Shown: positions 25,793 through 34,238 of the stretch, in pieces | Layout of the letters: every line of letters begins with the position of its first letter | Position numbering within the stretch: position 1 is the first letter of the stretch | DNA from: Winogradskyella sp. | GTDB taxonomy: Bacteria; Bacteroidota; Bacteroidia; Flavobacteriales; Flavobacteriaceae | Direction: 5' to 3' | Length of the DNA: 64,000 bases | Assembly (NCBI RefSeq): GCF_013213835.1 | Contig: NZ_JABSSU010000004.1 | Location: forward strand, 248,001-312,000 | Notes under the pieces: generated by a model | Seen by the model: the letters and a program-made list of their open reading frames with translations, nothing else | The model's database searches: none | What the model was told of the DNA's origin: nothing | Made by a program: the position numbers and the translations under genes

Positions 25793-26026
25793 ATGTCAGA
25801 CATTGCATCAAGAGTAAAAGCGATTATCGTAGACAAATTAGGTGTAGATGAAAACGAAGTTGTAACTGAAGCAAGCTTCACAAACGACTTAGGTGCAGAT
25901 TCATTAGACACTGTAGAATTAATTATGGAATTTGAAAAAGAATTTGATATTCAAATCCCAGACGATCAAGCTGAGAACATTGCAACAGTTGGTCAAGCTA
26001 TCTCTTACATAGAAGAAGCAAAATAA
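25793..26026 (+). CDS. acpP: Acyl carrier protein
   Basis: The 77-aa acidic helical protein carries growing acyl chains in fatty-acid synthesis. The phosphopantetheine serine is S37 in the canonical motif [16 protein letters not shown]. It is followed 12 bp later by fabF, the usual arrangement. Confidence 0.97.
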   Translation: MSDIASRVKAIIVDKLGVDENEVVTEASFTNDLGADSLDTVELIMEFEKEFDIQIPDDQAENIATVGQAISYIEEAK

Positions 26027-26038
26027 GAATATATTTTT

Positions 26039-27289
26039 ATGGAATTAAAGCGAGTAGTAGTAACTGGTTTAGGTGCACTTACGCCAATAGGAAATACCAA
26101 GGATGAATATTGGGAAGGCCTAATTAATGGTAAAAGTGGTGCTGCCCCAATCACACATTTTGATGCTGAAAAGTTCAAAACACAATTCGCTTGTGAAGTA
26201 AAAAATTTCAACGTCACTGACTTTATTGATAGAAAGTTAGCACGTCAGATGGATAAGTTTTCACAATACGCTATGGTAGCTTCTGATGAAGCCATAGCGG
26301 ATTCAAAACTAGATCTTGAGACGATAAACAAATATAGAGTTGGAGTAATTTGGGGAGCTGGAATTGGCGGTTTAGAAACATTTCAACAAGAAGTGTTAAA
26401 CTACGCTGCTGGTGATGGTACACCAAGATTTAGTCCACGATTCATTCCGAAGATGATTGCTGATATAGCACCAGGTAACATATCTATTAAGTATGGATTT
26501 ATGGGACCTAACTATACTACAGTTTCTGCATGTGCATCTTCTGCAAATTCAATGATCGATGCCTTAAACAACATACGTTTAGGACATTGTGATGTTGTAA
26601 TTACTGGTGGAAGTGAAGCAGCAGTTACTATAGCTGGTATGGGTGGATTTAATGCTATGCACGCAATGAGTACTCGAAATGATAGTCCAGAAACGGCTTC
26701 ACGACCATTTGACGCAAACCGCGACGGTTTTGTGTTAGGTGAAGGTGCTGGTGCCATTGTTTTAGAAGAGTATGAGCATGCTAAAGCAAGAGGAGCTAAA
26801 ATCTACGCCGAGGTTGTAGGTGGTGGTTTATCTTCTGATGCTTATCACATGACAGCGCCACATCCAGATGGTATAGGTGTAATTGCGGTAATGAAAAATT
26901 GTTTAGAAAATGCCGGTTTAAATCCTGAAGATGTAGATCATATTAATACACACGGAACATCCACACCATTAGGAGATGTTGCAGAATTAAAAGCTATATC
27001 AGAGGTATTTGGCAGCCATGCTAAGAACATAAATATTAATTCTACTAAATCTATGACTGGTCACTTGTTGGGTGCAGCTGGTGCTGTTGAAGCAATTGCT
27101 TCTATAATGGCATTAGAGCATGGTATCATACCGCCAACAATCAATCACGAAACAGTTGATGAAAACATAGATCCAGAATTAAATTTAACGCTCAATAAAG
27201 CACAGAAACGTGATATTAAAGTAGCAATGAGTAATACATTTGGATTTGGCGGTCATAACGCTTGTGTATTATTTAAAAAATTAGACTAA
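26039..27289 (+). CDS. fabF: Beta-ketoacyl-ACP synthase II
   Basis: The 416-aa thiolase-fold condensing enzyme elongates acyl-ACP with malonyl-ACP. The catalytic triad is C165 (VSACASSANSM), H305 (NTHGTSTPLGD) and H342 (MTGHLLGAAG), the FabB/FabF Cys-His-His set. The C-terminal SNTFGFGGHNACVLF is characteristic. It lies downstream of acpP and 7 bp upstream of rnc. A terminator-like hairpin lies in the first codons of rnc. Confidence 0.96.
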   Translation: MELKRVVVTGLGALTPIGNTKDEYWEGLINGKSGAAPITHFDAEKFKTQFACEVKNFNVTDFIDRKLARQMDKFSQYAMVASDEAIADSKLDLETINKYRVGVIWGAGIGGLETFQQEVLNYAAGDGTPRFSPRFIPKMIADIAPGNISIKYGFMGPNYTTVSACASSANSMIDALNNIRLGHCDVVITGGSEAAVTIAGMGGFNAMHAMSTRNDSPETASRPFDANRDGFVLGEGAGAIVLEEYEHAKARGAKIYAEVVGGGLSSDAYHMTAPHPDGIGVIAVMKNCLENAGLNPEDVDHINTHGTSTPLGDVAELKAISEVFGSHAKNININSTKSMTGHLLGAAGAVEAIASIMALEHGIIPPTINHETVDENIDPELNLTLNKAQKRDIKVAMSNTFGFGGHNACVLFKKLD

Positions 27290-27296
27290 ATCCCGA

Positions 27297-28040
27297 ATGG
27301 CTAGCATTCGTAACATATTGAAGAATTCCCGTTCCTTTAAAGACGGGAATTTTTTTTTAGAGCTTAAGAAGATTTTAGGTTTTAAGCCTTTGTCCGAATC
27401 GTTTTATGAAAAGGCGTTTACGCATCGCTCAATGAATATCAAGGACAAAAAAGGCAATCCCATAAACTATGAACGTTTAGAATTTGTAGGTGATGCCATG
27501 TTAAGTTCTGTAATTGCAGCATATCTCTTTGAGCAAGTACCACATGGTGATGAAGGTTATCTAACGAAGATGAGATCTAAAGTGGTGAGTAGAGAACATC
27601 TTAACGAACTTGGTAAAGAGCTAGACCTCATTAAGTTAGTGAAAAGTAGAATACCTGTTTCTAATTTTGGTAATAACATTCATGGTAATCTTTTTGAAGC
27701 ATTAGTTGGTGCAATTTATCTCGATAGAGGCTATAAGATGTGTGAAAAATTCATTTTTAAAAGAGTGATAAACCCACATGTAGATATTGAGACTTTAGAA
27801 GGTAAGGTTATAAGTTACAAGAGTTTGTTGATAGAATGGTGCCAAAAAGAGAAAAATACGTTTAACTACGATGTGTATGAAGACACTGGTAAAGATAAAT
27901 TGAAGCATTTCTCAGTAAGATTAAGTGTCAACGACAAGGTTGTAGCCAAAGCAAGAGCAACTTCTAAGAAAAAAGCTGAGGAAAAAGCCTCTAAAAGAGC
28001 ATTTTTTGCGTTTCAAAAGCAAATCACAAAATTCATTTAA
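27297..28040 (+). CDS. rnc: Ribonuclease III
   Basis: The 247-aa double-strand-specific endoribonuclease processes rRNA. The catalytic signature NYERLEFVGDAMLSSV and the second acidic motif GNLFEALVGAIYLDRG are present, followed by a dsRNA-binding domain (about 170-245; KSLLIEWCQKEK...KKKAEEKASKRAF). It is cotranscribed with acpP-fabF by position. Codons 10-21 overlap a perfect intrinsic-terminator-like hairpin (27324-27358). Confidence 0.94.
   Translation: MASIRNILKNSRSFKDGNFFLELKKILGFKPLSESFYEKAFTHRSMNIKDKKGNPINYERLEFVGDAMLSSVIAAYLFEQVPHGDEGYLTKMRSKVVSREHLNELGKELDLIKLVKSRIPVSNFGNNIHGNLFEALVGAIYLDRGYKMCEKFIFKRVINPHVDIETLEGKVISYKSLLIEWCQKEKNTFNYDVYEDTGKDKLKHFSVRLSVNDKVVAKARATSKKKAEEKASKRAFFAFQKQITKFI
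27324..27358 (+). terminator. Terminator-like hairpin inside the start of rnc
   Basis: A perfect 9-bp stem AATTCCCGT/ACGGGAATT with a 10-nt loop runs straight into eight T residues. It begins 27 bp into the rnc coding sequence. It could terminate acpP-fabF transcripts, attenuate rnc, or be a self-cleavage site for RNase III. Confidence 0.65.
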
Positions 28041-28133
28041 AAAGCGTCAACAAATTGACATTACTATAACGTTTTCGTAGTTTAAATCGGCTAAGATTAA
28101 CCTAAAGTTGATATTACGAACCTTTTAAAACAC

Positions 28134-28141
28134 TATATTTG
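28134..28141 (+). promoter_or_regulatory. -7 box of IPExxxVDY-pyk operon
   Basis: TATATTTG matches TAnnTTTG, 19 bp before the ATG at 28161. A TTG at 28108-28110 gives a 23-bp spacer. Confidence 0.5.
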
Positions 28142-28160
28142 GCGCAAAGTTTTTGGCGCT

Positions 28161-28640
28161 ATGGCTTTACATAAACTTCTTGTAGATGATTTTGATGACG
28201 TTTCATATAAACTCATTGCAATTCATTGTAACCTTGAAGATTATCGTTTGGCTTATTTGCTTAATGGCAGTTTAGAGCTAAATTTAAAAAGAAATAAAGA
28301 GGATTTAGATTTTAATGATTCTAAGTCGTCATACAGTTTTTTTGAATGGAATGACAAACCCCACTATGTCACTTGGAACTTGATCTCTAATATTTGTAAG
28401 AGAGAAGAGCAAAGTGAATACAGTGCTGGTTTATTTAGTAATAGTCAGAGAAAAGTTTTAAAGACATACAATCTAATACCAGAATATAGTAAGGTAGATT
28501 ACTTTGTGAAGATTTCTTATGAGATTGAAAATGTAAACGAAAAACTCATTTTAGACCGATTACAAAACATTCCTCAGATCATTACCAGTTACGCTGTTGA
28601 TCCGTTAAAAATAAAATCGAAAGACCATTTAATTTTTTAA
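28161..28640 (+). CDS. IPExxxVDY family protein
   Basis: This 159-aa protein of unknown function carries the name-giving motif as IPEYSKVDYFVKI (from about residue 110). No signal peptide or membrane segment is seen, so it is probably cytoplasmic. It ends 3 bp before pyk, so the pair is almost certainly cotranscribed. The tight linkage hints at a regulatory or assembly role near glycolysis, but this is inference only. Confidence 0.85.
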   Translation: MALHKLLVDDFDDVSYKLIAIHCNLEDYRLAYLLNGSLELNLKRNKEDLDFNDSKSSYSFFEWNDKPHYVTWNLISNICKREEQSEYSAGLFSNSQRKVLKTYNLIPEYSKVDYFVKISYEIENVNEKLILDRLQNIPQIITSYAVDPLKIKSKDHLIF

Positions 28641-28643
28641 TTA

Positions 28644-30086
28644 ATGCGAAAGAATAAGAAGACAAAAATTGTAGCAACCTTAGGACCTGCAACAAGTAGT
28701 AAAGAGGTTTTAAAAGCAATGCTTGATGAAGGGGCTAATGTATTTAGAATTAATTTCTCTCATGCAGATTATGAAGATGTAAAGGAGCGAATTAAATTTA
28801 TTAGAGAGCTCAACGATGAATATGGTTATAATGCCGCGATACTTGCCGACCTTCAAGGGCCGAAGTTAAGAGTAGGTGTTATGAAAGGTGACATTGTTGT
28901 TAACGAAGGTGATGAAATTATTTTTGCAACAGGAGAACGTTTTGAAGGTACAAAAGAGCGTGTCTACATGACATACGATAACTTCCCGCAAGATGCTAAA
29001 CCAGGAGAAAAGATCTTATTAGATGATGGTAAATTAATCTTTGAGGTAGTTTCTACAGACGGAAAGAAAGAAGTTAAGGCAAGAGTTATACAAGGTGGAC
29101 CATTAAAGTCTAAGAAAGGTGTAAATCTTCCAAATACAAACATCTCTCAGCCAGCTCTTACGGAAAAAGATATTGAAGATGCGATTTTCGCTATTGGCCA
29201 GCAAGTTGATTGGATTGCTTTGTCGTTTGTGCGTCATGCAGAGGATTTAATGCAGTTGGAGGAATTAATAAAAGAACATAGTGAACACAAGATTCCTATT
29301 GTAGCCAAAATTGAGAAGCCAGAAGCCGTTGAGAATATCGACAAAATTGTAGCGTATTGTGATGGTTTAATGGTTGCTCGTGGTGATTTAGGTGTAGAGG
29401 TTCCAGCTCAAGAAGTACCATTAATTCAAAAGCAATTAGTACTAAGGGCAAAGCGTGCTAGAATTCCTGTAATTATAGCAACACAGATGATGGAAACCAT
29501 GATTACAAGCCTTACACCAACACGTGCTGAGGTTAATGATGTAGCCAATTCTGTAATGGATGGTGCTGATGCGGTTATGCTTTCTGGTGAAACGTCTGTT
29601 GGACAGTATCCGGTGCAAGTTATCCAGAAAATGTCTGATATCATTAGAAGTGTTGAAGATTCTCAGCTTATTAAGGTACCGCAATCTCCACCACATATCC
29701 GTACAAAGCGATACATTACAAAATCAATATGTTTCCATGCTGCTAACATGGCAAATGAAATCAATGCAAAAGCCATTTCTACTTTAACAAATAGTGGTTA
29801 TACAGCATTTCAGATTTCTGCTTGGAGACCAAAAGCACATATTTTAGTCTTTACATCTAACAAACGTATCTTAACACAGTTAAGCTTACTTTGGGGAGTT
29901 GAAGCGTTTTATTATGACAGATTTGTAAGTACCGACGAGACCATTGAAGATGTAAATGCTATGGCGTGTAAAAAAGGGTATTTAGAAGTAGGTGATATGC
30001 TTATTAGTTTAGCGGCAATGCCAATACAGGCTAAAGGTATGGTAAATACATTACGTATTACAGAGATTGAAACATGTAGTTTCTAA
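28644..30086 (+). CDS. pyk: Pyruvate kinase
   Basis: The 480-aa enzyme transfers phosphate from PEP to ADP, the last step of glycolysis. Motifs: KIVATLGPATSS at the N-terminus, the B-domain ILLDDGKLIFEV, the catalytic-lysine segment IVAKIEKPEAVENI, LMVARGDLGVEVP and the MDGADAVMLSGETSVGQYP loop. The C-terminal domain is present though short. A bidirectional terminator follows. Confidence 0.96.
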   Translation: MRKNKKTKIVATLGPATSSKEVLKAMLDEGANVFRINFSHADYEDVKERIKFIRELNDEYGYNAAILADLQGPKLRVGVMKGDIVVNEGDEIIFATGERFEGTKERVYMTYDNFPQDAKPGEKILLDDGKLIFEVVSTDGKKEVKARVIQGGPLKSKKGVNLPNTNISQPALTEKDIEDAIFAIGQQVDWIALSFVRHAEDLMQLEELIKEHSEHKIPIVAKIEKPEAVENIDKIVAYCDGLMVARGDLGVEVPAQEVPLIQKQLVLRAKRARIPVIIATQMMETMITSLTPTRAEVNDVANSVMDGADAVMLSGETSVGQYPVQVIQKMSDIIRSVEDSQLIKVPQSPPHIRTKRYITKSICFHAANMANEINAKAISTLTNSGYTAFQISAWRPKAHILVFTSNKRILTQLSLLWGVEAFYYDRFVSTDETIEDVNAMACKKGYLEVGDMLISLAAMPIQAKGMVNTLRITEIETCSF

Positions 30087-30112
30087 TGATCTTATTAGGA
30101 CATATTTAAAAC

Positions 30113-30141
30113 AAAAAACCCTGCTCTGAGTAGGGTTTTTT
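30113..30141. terminator. Bidirectional intrinsic terminator
   Basis: AAAAAACCCT pairs with AGGGTTTTTT around a 9-nt loop. It lies between pyk (+) and the convergent SDR gene (-) and has T-tracts in both directions. Confidence 0.85.
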
Positions 30142-30157
30142 GAGTTTTATTTAGATT

Positions 30158-31306
30158 TTAATTTCCTTTTCTCGCTTTCCATTTTTCTAAAATGCCTTTC
30201 TCACGTTGCATCAAAGAATTTTCACCACCAAGAATATTGTCTCGCCTTTCTTGTGAAACCGCATCAGAATACCACCAATTTTTTGTAGCTACCACAGTAT
30301 CTGATAATGACCTAAACGTTAAACCAGAAGCAATGGCCTTACTATTGTTAGTTTTAGACATGCCAGCATATTCAGGTAACTGAATTACCCATGGTTGTAT
30401 TCCAAAAAGACCATTTTCTTGTAAGAAGTCATTGTCATCTATTTGTATGTAGTTAATAGGTACATTATAATTCGCATGTATACCATGCACAAAAGCATTA
30501 GTCGTCATTTCAAATTCTGGTCCAGCACCATTGTATGTTCCAGAAGCTTTGTTTTCGGCCAATCTAATCATCCATTCACCTAAATCTCTCACATCAATGT
30601 ATTGTACAACTTCATCTTTACTACCTGGAATAATAAAATCGCCACCTTTTTCTACACGTGCCAACCAATACGGAAAACGGTCTGTTGGGTCGCCAGGCCC
30701 AACAATTAGGTGCGGTCTTACAATGATAGACCTATCTTCTCCAAAGGTGTTTATAGTTGCTAATTCTGAAGTCGCCTTCATAATGCCATATTCATAGGTG
30801 CCTTTTTCTTCGGGTTTAGCATCGCTTGGCATTTCTGTAATCACTTTTCTGGTTTCTGAAAAATCATTTCCAAAGAATGGATAATACACACTCACAGAAG
30901 ACGTATACATGTAATAACCTACATTATCTACTAATAATTTGGCGGTATCTTCTGTCCATTTTGTTTTTCGACCAGAATTATCAATAACAACATCCCATTT
31001 TCGGTTTTTAAGTGCTTCTAAGTTGTCTTCTCTATCACCTACTAATTGCTCTACTTTAGAGAAAAGTTCAGGATGAATTTTTGGCTTGGTTTTGCCTCTT
31101 GTAAATGTAGTTACTTCATGACCTCTTTCTAAAGCGTAAGCGATTTGATGCGGTCCTAAAAAACTAGTACCGCCAAGAATTAAGATTTTTAATTTTTTAT
31201 CGCTTGGTTGAATATTGATTAGCGTTGAAAGTGGACTAGCTTGTACTACAGATGATAAGCCTAACATCATGCTAAGGCCTAAAAATTCTCTTCTACTATT
31301 TTTCAT
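30158..31306 (-). CDS. Tat-exported NAD-dependent epimerase/dehydratase family protein
   Basis: The 382-aa protein begins with a twin-arginine signal (SRREFLGLSMMLGL), so it should be exported folded to the periplasm, possibly with bound cofactor. After the signal, LKILILGGTSFLGPH is the extended-SDR dinucleotide-binding Rossmann motif, and a YGIMKATSE segment supplies the Tyr-x3-Lys catalytic pair. The substrate is unknown. A periplasmic Rossmann dehydrogenase is less common than a cytosolic one. It lies downstream of the dinB-like gene on the same strand. Confidence 0.85.
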   Translation of the reverse strand: MKNSRREFLGLSMMLGLSSVVQASPLSTLINIQPSDKKLKILILGGTSFLGPHQIAYALERGHEVTTFTRGKTKPKIHPELFSKVEQLVGDREDNLEALKNRKWDVVIDNSGRKTKWTEDTAKLLVDNVGYYMYTSSVSVYYPFFGNDFSETRKVITEMPSDAKPEEKGTYEYGIMKATSELATINTFGEDRSIIVRPHLIVGPGDPTDRFPYWLARVEKGGDFIIPGSKDEVVQYIDVRDLGEWMIRLAENKASGTYNGAGPEFEMTTNAFVHGIHANYNVPINYIQIDDNDFLQENGLFGIQPWVIQLPEYAGMSKTNNSKAIASGLTFRSLSDTVVATKNWWYSDAVSQERRDNILGGENSLMQREKGILEKWKARKGN

Positions 31307-31398
31307 TTTTTTGATTGATCAAGATTGAAATGCTTATAAACTTACCAATTTTTAGGTAATTATATTGTTAATGATATCCTAGAAACAAAGTACTACGT

Positions 31399-32487
31399 TT
31401 AAAACTCAAACTTCAATTGTACACTTACTGCGTCTTTTTCAGTGGGTTTTTCTTTTCTTTCAGTATTTAAATTAGATAACGAAATTCCTAAAAGACGAAC
31501 AGAATTATTGAGTTTTTCTTGATATAATAAGTCTTTAGCAGTATCTAAAATAATGTTTTTATCACTTATAAAATACGGCAAAGTTTTGCTTCTGGTTTGC
31601 AGTGTAAAGTCACTATATTTTATTTTAAGAGTAACTGTTTTTCCAGCAACATTACTTTTGTGTAAACGTCTTGAAACTTCATCTGCAATGTGTTCTAGTT
31701 TTTCGAGCATAAAGATTTCAGAAGACAAGTTTTTGCTAAACGTACGTTCGGCTGCTAGAGATTTTCTAATACGATTTGGTTTTACTTCGCTAGTATGGAT
31801 TCCACGAACAACATAATAGTAATAGTGACCAGATTTTCCGAAATTTTCACCTAAGTATTCTAAACTTTTAGATTTTAAATCTTTACCAGTAAAGATGCCT
31901 TTTTGGTACATTTTTTCGGCAGTAACCTTACCGACACCATAAAATTTCCGAATATCTAGATCTTCTAAAAATTGTAATACATCTTCAGGGTTCACTGTTT
32001 TTTGCCCATTCGGTTTGTTATAGTCGCTCGCAACTTTAGCAATAAATTTATTGATTGAAATCCCTGCTGAAGCAGTTAAACCAACTTCGTCATAAATACG
32101 TTGTCTTATTTTTTGAGCGATTAAAGTTGCGCTTGGTAGTCCTATTTTATTCTCTGTGACATCTAGATATGCTTCATCTAAAGAAAGCGGTTCTACAAGA
32201 TCAGTGTAATCTAAAAAGATATTTCTAATTTTTTTAGAGATGTCCTTATAACGATCAAATCGATGTTTTACAAAAATTAATTCAGGACAAAGCTTTTCGG
32301 CTAATCGACCAGACATCGCACTTTTGACCCCAAATTTACGTGCTTCATAGCTCGCAGCACTTATCACACCTCTTGCGCTTCCACCACCAACAGCAATGGG
32401 TTTACCCTTCAATTCAGGATTATCCATTTGTTCTACAGATGCATAAAATGCATCCATATCAACATGAATAATCTTTCGTATTGGCAT
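31399..32487 (-). CDS. dinB: DNA polymerase IV (Y-family)
   Basis: The translesion polymerase is 362 aa from the third in-frame ATG (32487), which gives the standard start MPIRKIIHVDMDAFYASVE. ATGs at 32493 and 32499 are alternatives but lie almost on the predicted transcription start. The palm acidic residues are in HVDMDAF and PLSLDEAYLD. Also seen are AASYEARKFGVKSAM (fingers), the HhH segment FYGVGKVTAEKMYQKGI and the little-finger domain. The C-terminus lacks an obvious canonical QxxLF beta-clamp motif; VSVQLKFEF at the end might serve. Confidence 0.93.
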   Translation of the reverse strand: MPIRKIIHVDMDAFYASVEQMDNPELKGKPIAVGGGSARGVISAASYEARKFGVKSAMSGRLAEKLCPELIFVKHRFDRYKDISKKIRNIFLDYTDLVEPLSLDEAYLDVTENKIGLPSATLIAQKIRQRIYDEVGLTASAGISINKFIAKVASDYNKPNGQKTVNPEDVLQFLEDLDIRKFYGVGKVTAEKMYQKGIFTGKDLKSKSLEYLGENFGKSGHYYYYVVRGIHTSEVKPNRIRKSLAAERTFSKNLSSEIFMLEKLEHIADEVSRRLHKSNVAGKTVTLKIKYSDFTLQTRSKTLPYFISDKNIILDTAKDLLYQEKLNNSVRLLGISLSNLNTERKEKPTEKDAVSVQLKFEF

Positions 32488-32503
32488 TGGCATATCCATA
32501 TTT

Positions 32504-32511
32504 CAAATTTA
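32504..32511 (-). promoter_or_regulatory. -7 box of dinB promoter
   Basis: TAAATTTG on the minus strand matches TAnnTTTG. It lies 4 bp before the most upstream ATG (32499), which would put the transcript start at or inside that codon and favours the ATG at 32487. Confidence 0.45.
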
Positions 32512-32539
32512 TAATATCTTTATCAAAGACTTATACAAA

Positions 32540-33199
32540 ATGGGTAAATCGGTAATCTTATTGGGTGCTTCTGGACTAACAGGAAGCTATGTTTTGCAAT
32601 ATGTATTAAAAGATGATAGTTATGATGAGGTTATTCTTTTTAATCGAAGCGCTTTAGGTGTTAATCATCCAAAGATAAAAGAGTACGTCATAGACCTTTT
32701 AGATTTAAAATCTCAAGAAGAACACTTTAAGGCAGATATTGTTATTTGTTGTATTGGGACAACTAAAGCAAAAACCCCAGATAAAACACTTTATAAGCAA
32801 ATAGACTATGGAATACCGGTCGCGGCTGCTGAGCTTTGTGTGTTAAATAATATTTCTAAGTTTTTGGTAATATCTTCTTTAGGAGCAGATGAAAATAGTA
32901 AAGTGTTTTATTCTAAGACTAAAGGTGAAATGGAAGCGAAAGTATTGTCTTTAGGTATTACATCTACTAACGTTCTACAACCATCTTTAATTTCTGGTCA
33001 TCGTAATGAAAAACGAGCAGGTGAATTTGCCGCAAAATTGTTAATGAAAGTTATAAATCCGTTACTTTTCGGAAGATTAAAAAAATATAAATCCATTCAT
33101 CCAGATACCATTGCTAAAGCATTAATATATTTAGCTAATCATGAATATGAATCTGGAATTATTCCTTCTGATAAAATTGAAGAACTTGCCACATTATGA
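32540..33199 (+). CDS. NAD(P)-binding oxidoreductase (atypical SDR, HTATIP2-like)
   Basis: The 219-aa Rossmann protein starts VILLGASGLTGSYVLQYVL, with the GASGLTG dinucleotide motif of NAD(P)H-binding atypical SDRs. It has an LVISSLGAD strand, YSKTKGEMEAKV and a VLQPSLISGHR segment, all found in the HTATIP2/TMX2-like group. The substrate is unknown. It is divergent from dinB, and its stop overlaps the CYTH gene start by 4 bp (ATGA). Confidence 0.83.
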   Translation: MGKSVILLGASGLTGSYVLQYVLKDDSYDEVILFNRSALGVNHPKIKEYVIDLLDLKSQEEHFKADIVICCIGTTKAKTPDKTLYKQIDYGIPVAAAELCVLNNISKFLVISSLGADENSKVFYSKTKGEMEAKVLSLGITSTNVLQPSLISGHRNEKRAGEFAAKLLMKVINPLLFGRLKKYKSIHPDTIAKALIYLANHEYESGIIPSDKIEELATL

Positions 33200-33669
33200 A
33201 CATAGAAATAGAACGTAAATTTTTGGTAGATTCAGATGCATTTAAGAATGAAGCGTCTACAAGTTACCCTATTAAACAAGGATTTTTAAATAGTGATAAA
33301 GAAAGAACTGTACGTGTAAGATTAAAGGCTAAAAAAGGATATATTACTGTAAAAGGAGAATCTTCTGAAGATGGTTTGTCTCGTTTTGAATGGGAAAAGG
33401 AAATTTCAAAACCTGAAGCTGAATCATTATTGAATTTATGTGAAAAAGGAATCATTGATAAAATACGTTACGAAGTAATTTCTGGAGAACATGTTATTGA
33501 AATAGATGAGTTTTATGGAGATAATGAAGGTTTGGTTATTGCCGAAATTGAACTTAGCAATGAAAATGAAACTTTTAATTCACCAACTTGGTTAGGAAAA
33601 GAAGTGACAGGTGATATAAAATATTATAACTCACAAATAAGTAAGAACCCTTATAAAAACTGGAAATAG
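33196..33669 (+). CDS. CYTH domain protein (triphosphate tunnel metalloenzyme)
   Basis: The 157-aa protein begins with the diagnostic ExExK motif (E4-x-E6-x-K8 in MNIEIERKFLVD), followed by RVRLKAKKGYITVKG and ending VTGDIKYYNSQISKNPY. Bacterial members hydrolyse inorganic triphosphate or related substrates with a divalent metal; adenylate cyclase activity is less likely. It overlaps the upstream SDR gene by 4 bp and the lipoprotein gene follows 1 bp later, so the three genes form an operon. Confidence 0.9.
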   Translation: MNIEIERKFLVDSDAFKNEASTSYPIKQGFLNSDKERTVRVRLKAKKGYITVKGESSEDGLSRFEWEKEISKPEAESLLNLCEKGIIDKIRYEVISGEHVIEIDEFYGDNEGLVIAEIELSNENETFNSPTWLGKEVTGDIKYYNSQISKNPYKNWK

Positions 33670-33670
33670 C

Positions 33671-34177
33671 ATGAAAAAAATAGTAGTAATATTAAGTGTT
33701 TTGATTCTTACACATTCATGTAAAGATAATACTGAAACATCAATTAATGAGCAAGTGTCTGAAAATGTAAAAGAAAAGCAACCTAAGAAGTCTGTGAAAT
33801 CTTTAAAGGAGGAATTAACAAACAAAGGGTTTCAAATTTTTGATTATGTAGACGAAAAAACCAAGGACACTATTCTTATGCAGCAATATTATATTGCTTT
33901 TTTGAAAAAAGGTACTATTAGAAATCAAAATGAGGAAGAAGCTAACAAATTACAATCTGAACATTTAGCGCACTTGGGTAAGATGTATGAACTCGGTTAT
34001 GCTGATATTTCAGGACCATTTGGTGATGATGGAGATATAAGAGGTATTACCATTTATAATGTGCCGACCCAAGCTATGGCAGATAGCTTAGCAAATGCAG
34101 ACCCAATGGTTAAAGCAGGTCGATTAGAGATTGAAATCCATCCATGGTGGGCAGCTAAAGGTTTCTCATTAAGATAA
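33671..34177 (+). CDS. YCII-related lipoprotein
   Basis: The 168-aa protein has a lipoprotein signal peptide (MKKIVVILSVLILTHSC, acylated C17) and a charged linker. From about residue 75 it has a YciI-like domain (QYYIAFLKKG; EHLAHLGKMYELGYADISGPFGDDGDIRG; LANADPMVKAGRLEIEIHPWWAAKG), with the His-Asp dyad environment typical of that dimeric fold. The function is unknown; it is envelope-located. It is the last gene of the SDR-CYTH-lipoprotein operon and is followed by a terminator. Confidence 0.85.
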   Translation: MKKIVVILSVLILTHSCKDNTETSINEQVSENVKEKQPKKSVKSLKEELTNKGFQIFDYVDEKTKDTILMQQYYIAFLKKGTIRNQNEEEANKLQSEHLAHLGKMYELGYADISGPFGDDGDIRGITIYNVPTQAMADSLANADPMVKAGRLEIEIHPWWAAKGFSLR

Positions 34178-34183
34178 TAAACT

Positions 34184-34214
34184 AAAAACGCTCTGATAAA
34201 ATCAGAGCGTTTTT
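34184..34214. terminator. Bidirectional terminator at the end of cassette copy A
   Basis: AAAAACGCTCTGA pairs with TCAGAGCGTTTTT around a short loop. It serves the lipoprotein gene (+) and the duplicated OmpA gene (-). The same stem occurs at the end of copy B (41348-41381), but the sequence between stem and stop codon differs and is 4 bp shorter there. Confidence 0.9.
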
Positions 34215-34238
34215 GGTTTATATAAAAAGTGTAGTTTT

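Noticed and set aside
29426..29787. Frames of 72-84 codons over pyk in other phases
   Set aside because: pyk is unambiguous; these show no domain features and are shadows.
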